In this document: piece by piece, positions 26,448 through 36,900 of the stretch
Position numbering within the stretch: position 1 is the first letter of the stretch
How the letters are laid out: each line of letters begins with the position of its first letter
Origin: an uncultured Anaerotruncus sp.
GTDB lineage: Bacteria; Bacillota; Clostridia; Oscillospirales; Ruminococcaceae
Direction: 5' to 3'
Length of the DNA: 50,899 nt
Assembly (NCBI GenBank): GCA_904398655.1
Contig: CAJFPF010000031.1
Span: 1 to 50,899 of the forward strand
Program-made: the position numbers and the translations under genes
The notes under the pieces: generated by a model
Seen by the model: only the letters and a program-made list of their open reading frames with translations
The model's database searches: none
What the model was told of the DNA's origin: nothing

Positions 26448-27761
26448 TCAATCCTTCGTATAAATGGTCGGCAGGGCGGCATAGACAGCTGCGCAGTGCA
26501 CCAGATCCTGTTTCCAAGTCTTTTCATTGGGAGCGTGGGCTTGGGCTTCAGCACCTGGTCCGAATCCGATACACGGGATCCCATTGCGGCCCATGATAGA
26601 CACGCCATTGGTGGAGAAGGTCCATTTATCCACTAGAGGGCGGGCCTTCCGCATGGCCTCTGTCTCAGAAGTTCCCAAACGAGTCTCCCCATAAAGTCCT
26701 TTATAAGCCTCCTCCAATGCACAAGTGACCTTGTGGTTCCGAGGGATTACCCAAGTGGGGAAATAGCACTCAATGGGATAGACGCAGCCAGTCCAAGAGG
26801 GACGGTCATACTGGTACATGGAGACTTTGACGTCCTCTCCATATTTTTGAACACTGGGCAGCGCCCGGATCTCCTCCAAACAGCTCTCCCAGGTCTCCCC
26901 AGCGGTCATCCGGCGATCCAGAGAGACGGCGCAGGAGTCAGCCACTGCACAGCGGGAGGGTGAGGTGAAGAAAATTTCGCTGACAGTGATGGTGCCGCGT
27001 CCCAAGAAATTGGCCTCCTCCCACTGAGGATTGTACTTCTGGTCCAGCATCTTTACAAGTCCTTTGATGGGAGCGCCTTCATCTGCGTCATTCTCGTTGA
27101 GGGCACGGATGTCCTGGAGGATATCGGCCATCTTATAGATGGCGTTGTCCCCACGCTCGGGGGCGGAGCCGTGACAGGAGACACCCTTTACATCCACGCG
27201 AATCTCCATGCGTCCTCTCTGTCCCCGATAGATACCGCCATCGGTGGGCTCGGTGGAAACAACAAACTCCGGCCGGATATGGTCCTCCTTCACGATGTAC
27301 TCCCAGCAGAGACCGTCACAGTCCTCCTCCTGGACGGTTCCAGTGACGAGAACTTGATATTTGTCGTTGAGCAACCCCAGATCCTTCATGATCTTGGCGC
27401 CATAGACGGCCGAGACGATGCCACCCATTTGATCGGAGGTGCCCCGTCCGCCGATCTCCTCTTCACTTTCAAAGCCCTCATAGGGGTCAAAGGTCCAGTT
27501 GTCCCGATTTCCAATTCCCACTGTGTCGATATGGGCGTCAAAGCCAATGAGCGTCTTGCCGGACCCCATATATCCTAGAACATTGCCCTGTTTGTCAATC
27601 TCAACCCGGTCAAAGCCTACCTTCTCCATCTCCTGTTTGATGCGCATGATATGTCCCTCTTCCTGGGCGCTCTCTCCAGGAATGGCCACCAAATCTCTTA
27701 GGAACTTGGTCATATCTCCACGATAGCCCTCGGCAGCCTCTCTGATCTTTGCGAAGTCCAT
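26448..27761 (-). CDS. ygeY: YgeY family M20 metallohydrolase
   Basis: This is a zinc M20 peptidase-like amidohydrolase of the YgeY group, a family tied to selenium-dependent molybdenum hydroxylase loci. Read here: [12 protein letters not shown] (metal His/Asp), [10 protein letters not shown], the catalytic Glu of [10 protein letters not shown], and [10 protein letters not shown] lid/dimer domain occupies roughly residues 180-300, with [20 protein letters not shown]-type sequence beginning [15 protein letters not shown]. The ATG was chosen for its perfect AAGGAGG, 7 nt away; 437 residues result. It likely hydrolyses an amide intermediate between the opened ring and 2,3-diaminopropionate, which is inference from its place beside ygeX. 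Confidence 0.92.
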   Translation of the reverse strand: MDFAKIREAAEGYRGDMTKFLRDLVAIPGESAQEEGHIMRIKQEMEKVGFDRVEIDKQGNVLGYMGSGKTLIGFDAHIDTVGIGNRDNWTFDPYEGFESEEEIGGRGTSDQMGGIVSAVYGAKIMKDLGLLNDKYQVLVTGTVQEEDCDGLCWEYIVKEDHIRPEFVVSTEPTDGGIYRGQRGRMEIRVDVKGVSCHGSAPERGDNAIYKMADILQDIRALNENDADEGAPIKGLVKMLDQKYNPQWEEANFLGRGTITVSEIFFTSPSRCAVADSCAVSLDRRMTAGETWESCLEEIRALPSVQKYGEDVKVSMYQYDRPSWTGCVYPIECYFPTWVIPRNHKVTCALEEAYKGLYGETRLGTSETEAMRKARPLVDKWTFSTNGVSIMGRNGIPCIGFGPGAEAQAHAPNEKTWKQDLVHCAAVYAALPTIYTKD

Positions 27762-27819
27762 ATTGGTTACCTCCTTCAATCTGTTCACAGCATCTGTCTT
27801 ATCTGATCTTTGCCCAGCT

Positions 27820-29034
27820 TTATTTTTCGGAGGGATACTCCCCATTCCAAACAATCCGGCGCCAGCTTTCAGGATCTGTATCCCCTTCACTGGAAACCAT
27901 CAGAACCTTGGAGTCCGGCCCCAGTCCAATGGCCTCCCGTAGCTCCCGATAGCTCCCGTCCTCCATCAGGGTGGCGATCAACCCCATTCCCACTGCCCCG
28001 CTCTCTCCAGAGATAACCTGTTGATCTCCTTTACAAGGGGCGGCCAGCATCCGCATTCCCTTGGCGGTAACCCAGTCGGGGCAGGAAACAAAGAAACGTG
28101 TGTGGTTACGTAGGATATCCCAAGAAATGGTATTGGGCTCCCCACAGGCCAAACCAGCCATAATGGTCTGCAGATCTCCTCCTACCTTCCGATAGTTCCC
28201 ATCACAGGCAGCTGCTCCCTGGTAGAGACAATCCGCCGCCCGGGCCTCCATCACCACAGTAGTAGGACAACAATCTGGGAATAGATTGGCAAAATAGCCC
28301 TGTACCGCCCCAGCTAAAGAGCCTACGCCCGCCTGGATAAAGATATGGGTGGGGCGCTCCACGCCCATTCCTTTCAACTGTTCTGCAGCCTCCATTGCCA
28401 TGGTGCCATAGCCCTGCATGATCCAGGAGGGGATCTCCTCGTAGCCATCCCAAGCGGTATCCTGAATCACCACACCTCGAGGAGTAGCAGCTGCTTCCGC
28501 AGCGGCCAAACGGACGCAATCATCGTAGTTGAGCTGTTCAATGGTCACCTGAGCCCCTTCTTGGACGATGTTGTCAAACCGAGGCTGGCTGCTTCCTTTG
28601 GGCATGTGGACCACCGCCTTTTGCCCAAGTTTCCGGGCCGCCCAGGCTACGCCGCGTCCATGGTTGCCGTCTGTAGCGGTAAAGAAGGTGGCCTGTCCAA
28701 ATTCTTCCCTCAGCCGCTCACTGGTCAGGTATTCATATGTAACTTCTGATACATCTTTTCCTATCTGCTGGGCCACATAACGGGCCATAGCGAAGGAGCC
28801 TCCCAAAACCTTGAAGGCATTGAGTCCAAAACGATAGGACTCATCCTTGACAAACAGATCTCCCAGTCCCAATTGAGCGGACATGTTTTTGAGTTCCACC
28901 AAGGGGGTGACACTGTATTGAGGAAAACTCTCGTGGAATCTACGGGCTTTCGCCACATTTTCCAAGGACATGACCGATAGTTGTCGGTCGTCGCTCTTTG
29001 GCATCCGGTTTTCTGCCCATTTGATTGCTTCCAT
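27820..29034 (-). CDS. ygeX: 2,3-diaminopropionate ammonia-lyase
   Basis: YgeX is a fold-type II PLP enzyme that turns 2,3-diaminopropionate into pyruvate and two ammonia. The PLP lysine lies in [12 protein letters not shown] near residue 75, the substrate motif [12 protein letters not shown] near 125, and the phosphate cup further on in GVGSLAGAV. Length is 404 (E. coli 398). GAAGGGG is 8 nt before the ATG. It is first in the operon ygeX-ygeY-ygeW-arcC, whose promoter faces xdh. In the presumed pathway it gives pyruvate, the carbon and nitrogen payoff of purine breakdown. Confidence 0.95.
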   Translation of the reverse strand: MEAIKWAENRMPKSDDRQLSVMSLENVAKARRFHESFPQYSVTPLVELKNMSAQLGLGDLFVKDESYRFGLNAFKVLGGSFAMARYVAQQIGKDVSEVTYEYLTSERLREEFGQATFFTATDGNHGRGVAWAARKLGQKAVVHMPKGSSQPRFDNIVQEGAQVTIEQLNYDDCVRLAAAEAAATPRGVVIQDTAWDGYEEIPSWIMQGYGTMAMEAAEQLKGMGVERPTHIFIQAGVGSLAGAVQGYFANLFPDCCPTTVVMEARAADCLYQGAAACDGNYRKVGGDLQTIMAGLACGEPNTISWDILRNHTRFFVSCPDWVTAKGMRMLAAPCKGDQQVISGESGAVGMGLIATLMEDGSYRELREAIGLGPDSKVLMVSSEGDTDPESWRRIVWNGEYPSEK

Positions 29035-29103
29035 CCAAACAACCCCTTCTCATGACTGCCGATTTTGACAAAAACGTATGTATTTTCAGCGCTTCTTAAC
29101 CCC

Positions 29104-29131
29104 ATCATAGCATAGAAACATCGCAAGTCAA
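29104..29131 (-). promoter_or_regulatory. promoter of ygeX-ygeY-ygeW-arcC
   Basis: TTGACT, 16 nt, TATGAT on the minus strand with TGC just before the -10. The leader would be about 60 nt. The -35 begins 8 bp from the AT-rich direct repeats in the middle of the divergent region. Confidence 0.7.
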
Positions 29132-29138
29132 TGGGTTT

Positions 29139-29172
29139 CTAAAAATTTTTTATTATTCCTAAAAATTATTTA
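29139..29172. repeat. tandem CTAAAAATTWTTTA sites in the xdh/ygeX divergent region
   Basis: Two 14-bp copies, 29139-29152 and 29159-29172, differ at one base and start 20 bp apart, about two helical turns. They lie just upstream of the ygeX -35 and some 65-100 bp upstream of the xdh start, the usual place for an activator. A relative of the first copy also occurs between ssnA and the regulator (38587-38603). Confidence 0.5.
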
Positions 29173-29203
29173 GATTTTTGTGCATTTTTCTTACTATTTT
29201 TTC

Positions 29204-29232
29204 TTGTCTATTTATTTTTATCATGTTAAAAT
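29204..29232 (+). promoter_or_regulatory. promoter of xdh-mocA
   Basis: TTGTCT, 17 nt, TAAAAT on the plus strand. The transcript would begin near 29239, giving a leader of about 70 nt. In this leader CCTCCA at 29253-29258 can pair with TGGAGG of the xdh ribosome site (29297-29302). Confidence 0.6.
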
Positions 29233-29309
29233 GATATTAGTATTACTTATCCCCTCCAGTTGTATAGATAAATCTTCTTTGATCAGGCACACCGGATGGA
29301 GGTTGTAGA

Positions 29310-31874
29310 ATGTATACGTTATCTATCAACGGGCAAACAGTCCAAACGGAAAAAGAGGAAAAACTGTTAACCTTTCTGCGGGAAACTTTGGGGCTCACTT
29401 CCGTGAAAAATGGTTGTTCGGAAGGTGCCTGTGGTACCTGCATGATCTTAGTAGATGGAAAGCCTACCAAGGCTTGCGTTTTAAAAACCTCCCGCTGCGA
29501 GGGGAAAAAGATTCTCACCTGCGAGGGCCTTTCCCCCCGGGAACGTAGTGTCTACGCCTATGCGTTTACCCACTGCGGGGCTGTTCAGTGTGGATTTTGC
29601 ACCCCTGGGATGGTGATCAGCGCTAAAGGACTTTTGGACCAGGTACCCGATCCCACTCGCCAACAGGTCAAAGAGGCGTTAAAAAACAATATCTGCCGCT
29701 GCACCGGCTATAAGAAGATTGAAGATGCCGTCCTACTGGCTTCCAGGCTTTTGCGGGAAAACACCCCAGTCCCAGAATATGACCTGCCCGGTCTGGTAGG
29801 AGAGCGGTTTCCTCGGGTGGATGCGCCTGCCAAAGCGTTGGGGGACGCAGAATATGTAGATGATATGCGTTTACCAGGGATGGTCTATGGCAGCGCAGTA
29901 CGTAGCCGCTACCCGCGTGCCAAGGTGCTTGCCATCCATACTGAGGCGGCTAGAAACCTCCCCGGTGTGCTGGCTGTGCTCACAGCCGCTGATTTAAAGG
30001 GTAAACCCAAGGTTGGTCATCTGCGCAAGGATATGCCGGTGTTGATCCCAGTGGGAGGAATCACAGCCTTTCTCGGGGATGCCATTGCGCTGGTCTGCGC
30101 GGAAACAAAGGAGATATTGGCCCAAGCGAAGGATCTGATCCAGGTGGAATATGAGGAACTGCAAGCTGTTTTTTCTCCAGAGGAAGCTATGGTTCCGGGA
30201 GCGCCACAAGTGCACGCCGATTGCCCTGGCAATTTGCTGGCCCATGAACATCTTTCCCGGGGCAATGCAGAAGAAAAAATCCGCTCCTCTAAATATGTGG
30301 TCACCACCCATTACTCCACCCCTCCCACAGAGCATGCCTTTTTAGAGCCAGAATCTGCCGTTGCGGCTCCAGACGGAAACGGCGGTGTTGTTATCTACTC
30401 CGCCGACCAGGGGATCTATCAGACACAGCGGGAGTGTGCAGAGGCTACCGGACTTCCCATCGAAAAAGTTCGGGTAGTGGCGAAGATGGTGGGCGGCGGA
30501 TTTGGTGGTAAGGAGGATATGACGGTCCAACACCATGCGGCGGTTCTGGCCATGGAGGTAGGGCGACCGGTGAAGGTCTCCCTTACCCGTCAAGAGAGTA
30601 TCTTGATCCACCCCAAACGCCATGCCTTTGAAATGGAGTTTACCACCGCATGTGACGAAAATGGATATCTTACCGCCATGAAAGCAACCCTAATTTCTGA
30701 TACTGGGGCGGTTGCCTCGCTTGGAGGGCCGGTGCTCCAGCGGGCCTGTACCCACGCCGCAGGTCCCTACAACTACCAGGACATTGAGATCGATGGGAGG
30801 GCCTACTATACCAACAATCCACCCGCTGGTGCTTTCCGAGGATTTGGAGTGACGCAAAGTTGCTTTGCCACCGAGTGCAATTTGAATCTTTTGGCAGAAA
30901 AAGTGGGAATTTCCCCTTGGGAAATTCGTTACCGCAATGCCCTGCGGCCGGGTCAGGTACTCCCCAACGGCCAGATTGCTGATGAGTCCACTGCCATCGT
31001 CCAGACGTTAGAGGCGGTAAAGCCCTATTATGACGCCCACCCCAAGGCAGGCATCGCCTGTGCTATCAAAAACAGTGGCTTGGGGGTTGGAATCCCCGAC
31101 TATGGGCGCTGCCGGATTGTTATTAGAGATGGGAAGGCACATATCCACTCCAGCGCTGCCTGTATTGGCCAGGGGATGGGAACGGTGGTGACCCAGATTG
31201 TCTGTGAAACCACCGGGCTCTCCTATCATCAGGTCCAATATGAAACACCGGACACCGCTGAGGCCCCAGATTCCGGTAACACCACTGCCTCCCGCCAGAC
31301 TCTTTTTACTGGGGAAGCCACCCGTCAAGCCGCCCTTCAACTGAAGGATGCTCTCAAAGAAAGCGATCTTCTGTCGCTGGAAGGTCAGGAATTTTACGGG
31401 GAATATCTGGGAGTTACCGACAAGATGGGATCCGACAAATCCAATCCTGTCAGCCATGTGGCCTATGGATATGCCACCCATCTGGTGGATTTGGATGAAG
31501 ATGGCCGCATCCGGAAAGTCATTGCCGCCCACGACGTGGGACGAGCGATCAATCCCTTAAATGTGGAGGGACAGATTGAAGGTGGAGTGGTGATGTCTTT
31601 GGGTTATGCCCTCACCGAGTCCTTTCCGTTGGATCGCGGCCGTCCCACCGCCAAATATGGCACATTAGGGCTGTTCAAGTCCACCCAGGCCCCGGATATC
31701 GAGAGCATCATTGTGGAGTGTTCCCATTCTGAGCTTGCCTGTGGGGCCAAGGGAATCGGAGAGATTGCATCTATCCCCACCGCTCCAGCTGTTCAGTTGG
31801 CCTACTACCACTATGACGGCAAATTCCGCACCTCTCTTCCTTTGGAGGATACCCCCTACAGCCGGAAACGTTGA
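29310..31874 (+). CDS. xdh: selenium-dependent xanthine dehydrogenase-type molybdenum hydroxylase (Fe-S plus Mo domains)
   Basis: This is a single-chain molybdenum hydroxylase fusing the 2Fe-2S domain to the molybdopterin domain. Residues 1-80 form a plant-type ferredoxin (Cys36, 41, 44, 56). Residues 85-150 hold the second cluster (Cys94, Cys97, Cys129, Cys131 in CGFCTPG and CRCTGY). The molybdenum part shows GGGFGGKEDM, AFRGFGVTQ, GQGMGTVVTQ and AKGIGEIAS, the last with the catalytic Glu. No FAD domain is present, so another protein must take the electrons; none is nearby. The 854-residue layout fits the Se-dependent purine hydroxylase family, in which selenium is a labile ligand and not selenocysteine; no in-frame UGA was read. 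The ATG has GGAGG 7 nt away. Its role is likely xanthine/urate or hypoxanthine oxidation or reduction. Confidence 0.92.
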   Translation: MYTLSINGQTVQTEKEEKLLTFLRETLGLTSVKNGCSEGACGTCMILVDGKPTKACVLKTSRCEGKKILTCEGLSPRERSVYAYAFTHCGAVQCGFCTPGMVISAKGLLDQVPDPTRQQVKEALKNNICRCTGYKKIEDAVLLASRLLRENTPVPEYDLPGLVGERFPRVDAPAKALGDAEYVDDMRLPGMVYGSAVRSRYPRAKVLAIHTEAARNLPGVLAVLTAADLKGKPKVGHLRKDMPVLIPVGGITAFLGDAIALVCAETKEILAQAKDLIQVEYEELQAVFSPEEAMVPGAPQVHADCPGNLLAHEHLSRGNAEEKIRSSKYVVTTHYSTPPTEHAFLEPESAVAAPDGNGGVVIYSADQGIYQTQRECAEATGLPIEKVRVVAKMVGGGFGGKEDMTVQHHAAVLAMEVGRPVKVSLTRQESILIHPKRHAFEMEFTTACDENGYLTAMKATLISDTGAVASLGGPVLQRACTHAAGPYNYQDIEIDGRAYYTNNPPAGAFRGFGVTQSCFATECNLNLLAEKVGISPWEIRYRNALRPGQVLPNGQIADESTAIVQTLEAVKPYYDAHPKAGIACAIKNSGLGVGIPDYGRCRIVIRDGKAHIHSSAACIGQGMGTVVTQIVCETTGLSYHQVQYETPDTAEAPDSGNTTASRQTLFTGEATRQAALQLKDALKESDLLSLEGQEFYGEYLGVTDKMGSDKSNPVSHVAYGYATHLVDLDEDGRIRKVIAAHDVGRAINPLNVEGQIEGGVVMSLGYALTESFPLDRGRPTAKYGTLGLFKSTQAPDIESIIVECSHSELACGAKGIGEIASIPTAPAVQLAYYHYDGKFRTSLPLEDTPYSRKR

Positions 31875-31894
31875 TCGAGAAGAAAGGAAAAACA

Positions 31895-32485
31895 ATGCCC
31901 TCTCTCTATTTGTCCAGTGTACTGCTGGCCTGCGGACATTCCAAACGCTTTGGCAGCAATAAATTGTTGGTTCCCTTCCAAGGTCGGCCGCTGTGTGAAA
32001 CAATTTTCCGGCGGCATCCTCTAGAACTGTTCCAGCAAAATCTAGTGGTGACACGCTATCCGGAGGTGGCGCTCTCTGCCTGCCAATATGGGTTTTCGGT
32101 GGTGGAAAACCTAGAGGCGACGGATGATATTGCCCAGAGCATCCGGTCGGCAATGGAATCCCTGGATGCCAAAGCCTCGGGCTGCCTTTTTTCGGTCTGC
32201 GATCAGCCGCTGCTGCGCATTCAAAGCATTCAGAGAGTTGTCCATACCTTCCTAAAACATCCCCAGGCAATTGTGGCTTTGGGCTGGCGAGGGCAGCGGG
32301 GAAACCCCGTATGCTTTCCCCGGGATCTCTTTGAGGAGCTGTTTCACCTTCCCCCTCAACAGGGGGGCGGATGGGTGGTCCAGGCGCATCCAGAACGCCT
32401 CATTCTAGTAGAGGCGGATTCCGGAGAGGAACTGGCGGATGCGGATAATCCAAAGGATCTGGAAAAACTCGAATCGATGGTTTAA
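31895..32485 (+). CDS. mocA: MocA-like molybdenum cofactor cytidylyltransferase
   Basis: This is a nucleotidyltransferase of the MobA/MocA family (YgfJ in E. coli) that would convert molybdopterin into its dinucleotide form for the hydroxylase just upstream. The nucleotide loop reads LLACGHSKRFGSNKLL, with Cys and Phe replacing the usual Ala and Met, followed by the metal-binding SVCDQPLL near residue 95. The TTG that overlaps the xdh stop gives eight extra residues, but the ATG 20 nt after that stop has AAAGGAA and is chosen, giving 196 residues. It is co-transcribed with xdh and ends at a strong terminator shared with hyuA. Confidence 0.87.
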   Translation: MPSLYLSSVLLACGHSKRFGSNKLLVPFQGRPLCETIFRRHPLELFQQNLVVTRYPEVALSACQYGFSVVENLEATDDIAQSIRSAMESLDAKASGCLFSVCDQPLLRIQSIQRVVHTFLKHPQAIVALGWRGQRGNPVCFPRDLFEELFHLPPQQGGGWVVQAHPERLILVEADSGEELADADNPKDLEKLESMV

Positions 32486-32521
32486 AAAAGTGCGGATGGA
32501 ATTTTCCATCCGCACTTTTTT
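32484..32521. terminator. bidirectional terminator between mocA and hyuA
   Basis: An 18-bp perfect stem A6-GTGCGGATGGAA/TTCCATCCGCAC-T6 with a 2-nt centre. T runs occur on both strands, so it stops the convergent xdh-mocA and ssnA-ygfK-hyuA transcripts. It overlaps the hyuA stop codon. Confidence 0.92.
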
Positions 32522-33893
32522 AGAAGTATTCGCTCTCCTTCCGGGGGATGTAGATCCCAAGACCGGTCTGGACTGGCTCCCCGTCTTCTGCTGCCAACGT
32601 CCCCCTCAGGAATACCGCTTTGGCACGACCCTGCATAGGCATCCCTTCATAGGGTGTGTTGTCACAGTGGTGGTGCTGATTCTTGGCGGTAATCGTCCAG
32701 GAAATAGATGGATCCCAGATCACCAAATCTGCGTCGCTACCCGGCGCAATGACCCCTTTGCGAGGATAGAGTCCAAACAGACGGGCTGCGTTTTCCGCCA
32801 AAAGGGCGGCCATCTGGTTCACCGTAAGCCGTCCCTTGGTCACTCCATGGGTGTAGATCACCGCCGGGCGATGCTCCAAACCCGGCATTCCATTGGGAAT
32901 CCGGCTGAAATTATCCCGTCCCAGATCCTTCTGACCATTCATATTGAAGCTACAGTGGTCGGTGGAAATGGAATCGATCTCCCCCTGGGAGATCGCCTGC
33001 CAGAGGGCGGACTGATCTCTTCCTTTCCGGATGGGCGGGGAACAAACAAATTTGGCACTCTCAAAGCCCTGATCGTAAACACTGTCTTCCAACGTCAAAT
33101 ATTGGGGGCAGGTCTCCAAATATACGCGCTGTCCCCGTGTCCTGGCCCGACGTGCCTCCTCCAACCCCAATCGAGTGCTCAGATGGACAATATGGATGGG
33201 AACCCCGGCGGCAGTCGCCAGATAACAGTACCGGGATACCGCCTCGGCCTCCACAAAATCCGGTCTGGAGAGAGGGTGGTATTTCGGGGAAGTATCTCCC
33301 CGTTCTAAATATTCCGCCACCAAGGCGTTTACCAGGTCGCCGTTTTCACAGTGTGCCCCTACGATGCCGTGGAACTCCCCCACCCTTTTTAGAATCTCAT
33401 AGATCTCCCGGTCAGAGACCCGAAGGTTGTCGTAGGCCATATAGAGTTTGAAGGAAGTAACCCCAGCCTCTACCATCTCCTGCACCTCTTGTGAAACCGC
33501 TGGGGTCCAATCCACAATGGCCATGTGGAACCCATAGTCACAGGAGCAGTGCCCATCCGCTCGGCTATGCCAAGTCTGTAGGGCATGGGAAAGGGTGTCC
33601 CCTGGATCCTGGGTGGCAAAATCCAACAGAGTGGTGGTTCCACCACAGAGGGCAGCTATTGTTCCAGAGGCAAAATCATCTGCCGTCACAGTCACACCAT
33701 TATCCATCTGTAGGTGAGTATGCGCATCAATAAATCCTGGGAAGACCAGACATCCCGAGGCGTCGTATACCTGGCGCCCCTCCCGGGGGATATTTTTTTC
33801 CACCTGGACGATCTTTCCATCCCGTACAAGGATATCCGCCGTCACCGTCTGCTGGGGCATAACAACTCGACCGTTGTAAATCAAATGCTCCAT
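32520..33893 (-). CDS. hyuA: dihydropyrimidinase/D-hydantoinase-type amidohydrolase
   Basis: This is a cyclic amidase of the dihydropyrimidinase family with a binuclear metal centre; it opens 5- or 6-membered cyclic ureides. Metal ligands: GFIDAHTHLQ, the carboxylated Lys in VTSFKLYMAY near residue 150, GAHCENGD, HIVHLS, and STDHCSF with the catalytic-site Asp. The ATG giving MEHLIYNGRVV has GGAGGTG 10 nt upstream; an earlier ATG adds eleven residues without a ribosome site. The length is 457. It is the last gene of the ssnA-ygfK-hyuA run, where a hydantoin or dihydropurine-derived ring is the likely substrate. HyuA-type proteins are also annotated as D-phenylhydantoinase. Confidence 0.93.
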   Translation of the reverse strand: MEHLIYNGRVVMPQQTVTADILVRDGKIVQVEKNIPREGRQVYDASGCLVFPGFIDAHTHLQMDNGVTVTADDFASGTIAALCGGTTTLLDFATQDPGDTLSHALQTWHSRADGHCSCDYGFHMAIVDWTPAVSQEVQEMVEAGVTSFKLYMAYDNLRVSDREIYEILKRVGEFHGIVGAHCENGDLVNALVAEYLERGDTSPKYHPLSRPDFVEAEAVSRYCYLATAAGVPIHIVHLSTRLGLEEARRARTRGQRVYLETCPQYLTLEDSVYDQGFESAKFVCSPPIRKGRDQSALWQAISQGEIDSISTDHCSFNMNGQKDLGRDNFSRIPNGMPGLEHRPAVIYTHGVTKGRLTVNQMAALLAENAARLFGLYPRKGVIAPGSDADLVIWDPSISWTITAKNQHHHCDNTPYEGMPMQGRAKAVFLRGTLAAEDGEPVQTGLGIYIPRKESEYF

Positions 33894-33923
33894 CTCTTTC
33901 GATTCACCTCCAAAACAATTGGG

Positions 33924-33948
33924 CAAGGGCGGGGATTCCCCGCCCTTG
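33924..33948 (-). other. GC-rich hairpin between ygfK and hyuA
   Basis: An 11-bp stem (CAAGGGCGGGG with its complement, 3-nt loop) lies in the 69-nt gap. No T run follows in the direction of transcription; the T-rich side is the other strand. It may be a stability or partial-termination element that sets hyuA levels. Confidence 0.45.
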
Positions 33949-33962
33949 TAGTTTTGTTTTCT

Positions 33963-36900
33963 TTACAAGAGATATTCGTATTCCCGGACAACCGAAAGAA
34001 TCAAAGCCCTAATTCCCTCCGGTAATCCACAGGCAGCATCTGCAACCTGACACTCCTCCTCCTGCCCGTCCAAGCGCACCCGACAGCGACAGCCTTCTCG
34101 GTCTAGGAATAAAAAGCCTTCGTTTTGACTGTCCTCCATCTCCGCCTCACTCCAGAAAAGGGTGAACTTTTCCCGGTACGGGGCACTATCGTAGGGACAG
34201 AAGGTCTTGCAGTTGCCGCATTCATTACACATTCCATCCACATGGACGATCTGGGGCATCCGTATGCCAGGCACCCGGATAGCCAGGTTGGCCCGGTTGG
34301 GACAGACATCGACGCAGCATTCACAAATAGTGGGACACTCCAAACAGCGCTCTGATTCGGAACGCGTCTCCTGGTCGGTGCAAACAAAGCCCTTTTTCTC
34401 CAGCGCGCAACGCTCATTTGGATTGATATTCAGGGATACAAACCGGTCAGCGGCAAATTTTACAATGTTTTGGGCTGCCTTTTCCGCGTCAGCAATGGCA
34501 TCCACCACCACAGTGGGACCATGCTGGGCATCCCCTACTACATAGACGCCTGGAAGGTTCGTTTCCATTGTTTCGGGATTGGTGATGGGACGGCCCTTGG
34601 GATCGCAGAAAATTCCGCTGGACAGATAGGGAGCGGAATCGATCTGTTCTCCTACCGCCGCAATGACCGTATGGGCGGGCAGCTCTACCCGTTCCCCTGT
34701 GGATTCTGGGCTTCGACGGCCAGATGCGTCAGGGGCCCCCAGGCGCATCTTTTCGCAGGTAAGCAGCCCATCTTTTACGCCGATGGGAGACAATAATTCG
34801 CAAAATTCCACGCCGTCAGCCAGCGCCAGTTCCAGCTCTTCTTCGTCTGCAGGCATATACCGCCGGTTACGCCGATAGACCAGGCGTACATGTTGTACCC
34901 CAGGCAACCTTTTGGCTGCTCTGGCTGCATCCATGGCGGTATTTCCACCGCCGATAATCGCCACATCCGTTCCTATTTCCAAAGTCGGATTTCGTTTGCA
35001 GTCCTCCAAAAATGTCAAGACATTCAGCGCTTGGCCATATTCCAGACGCAGATGACCGGGTTTCCAGGCTCCGGTGGCGAAAATGACATCGGTATACCCC
35101 TGCTCCAGCAGCTCTTGCGCAGAATGAATCTGCTGCCCCAGGACAAATTGGACACCCAGTGCCCTACAGAGCTCCACATCCTTCTCAATCGCCTCATTAG
35201 AAATCCGGAAAGCTGGGATCACATGGCGGACAATTCCTCCCAACTGTTCCCGTCTTTCGAATACAGTGACCGTTACCCCTTCTCGCGCCAAGAAGTGGGC
35301 AGCAGAGAGCCCGGCGGGGCCACCTCCCACAATGGCTACCTTGAGGCCCGCCCGTGGAGCTGAAGGTGTTAGCTCTGGCAGCAGGCGGGCAAATCCCTGC
35401 TCTGCCGCTTCCAGCTTCACCTGGCGGATGTGCACCGACTCCTCATAGAAGTTGCGGGTGCACTTGTCCTGGCAGCGGTGAGAACAGATAGTACCGGTAA
35501 TAAACGGCAGAGGGTTGCGCTGGACGATCACCCGGAGCGCTTCCAAATGTTTACCCTCCCCTACAAGGCGCAGATAGGCGGGGATGTCCTGCTCAATGGG
35601 GCATCCCCCTCGACAGGGGGCGGTAAAACAATCCAGCAGAGGGACCTTTTGATGCAGCTTTCGGGGCGGTGCTGGTTTGATGGCCTTGCGATAGTGAGCA
35701 TCCTCCAAAGCGTCCTGGGCATAGGCTCCCACTGCCGCCACATTGACCCCACCAAACGGCTGATTACCACAGTTGCAAAGGGCTTGGGCCATCTGGTAGA
35801 GCCTTTGGTAACCGCCTGGTTTTAATAAGGTAGTAGCCATGGTGATTGGCCAGATACCCGCCGCAAACAACCGCTCGATATTCTCCGCATCCGCACCTCC
35901 AGAATAAGAGATCCGCAATTTTCCATCAAACTCCCGCGCAATTTTTGCCGCCAGGGAGATGGTAAGCAGGTAGAGGGCTCGGCCGGACATGTACATCTCC
36001 TGGCTGGGCAGCTCCCCTGCCGCCACTTCCACCGGAAAAGTGTTGGTGAGCTTAACTCCGAACTCCAGTCCCAACTCTCCTGCTAAATCGCTCAAACGGT
36101 GGAACATGGGGACCGCGTCCGAAAATTGGAGATCTTCGCGGAAATGGTGGTCATCAAAGACAATATAGTCGAACCCCATTCGATCCAAGGTGCTGCGGGC
36201 GAATTCATATCCCAACAGGGTGGGGTTGCATTTCACATAGGTGTGAAGCCGTTTTTTCTGGATCAGATAGGTGGCAATCCGCTCAATCTCCTCCGGCGGA
36301 CAACCATGGAGAGTGGACAGGGTGATCGACTCGCTCACTCTTGGGGAGATGGCCCTCACATAGGTCTCGTCCAAATGTTGGAACCTATCTAGATGTCCCA
36401 ACGTCCAGGACATGCACTCCTGCCAAACAGCGCTGGAGGAGGCATCCTGCATCCCACAGATATAGCTGTCTACCTTTTCCCCCTGGATTCCCTCAAGATC
36501 ATACCCGACGCTCATATTGAATACAAATCCGTCCGGATCTCCTAGCTCTAGCTCCCGGGACAGCAGTTTACAGGCGAACCAAGCTTTTACATACTCCTCG
36601 TAGGCCTGCGGAACCGTGAGCTCGGTGGACCATTCACAGTTATAGCACTCATCCGCTGCGGTGATACATGGCTTATTCACACATTTAGAGAGCTCTTCTC
36701 CGTCCATTTTTTGAACGGTCTTCAGCTCAAAAAACCGGCTACCTGCGGCATAGGCTGCCAAAATATTCTGCGCCAGCTGGGTATGGGGTCCCGCAGCTGG
36801 GCCAAAGGGGGATTCCAGCTTTTCCCGGAAAATGGGGAGTTTTCGATCCTCCGGATGGTGCCGAAAAAGCTTGGAAACACCAAAGATACTTCCCTGTTGC

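Noticed and set aside
27762-27890. A 43-codon N-terminal extension of ygeY
   Set aside because: It runs back into the end of ygeX, has no ribosome site, and the ATG after a perfect AAGGAGG gives the normal N-terminus.
29310-31874. A selenocysteine codon in the hydroxylase
   Set aside because: The frame has no internal UGA. The family uses a labile selenium ligand, not selenocysteine.
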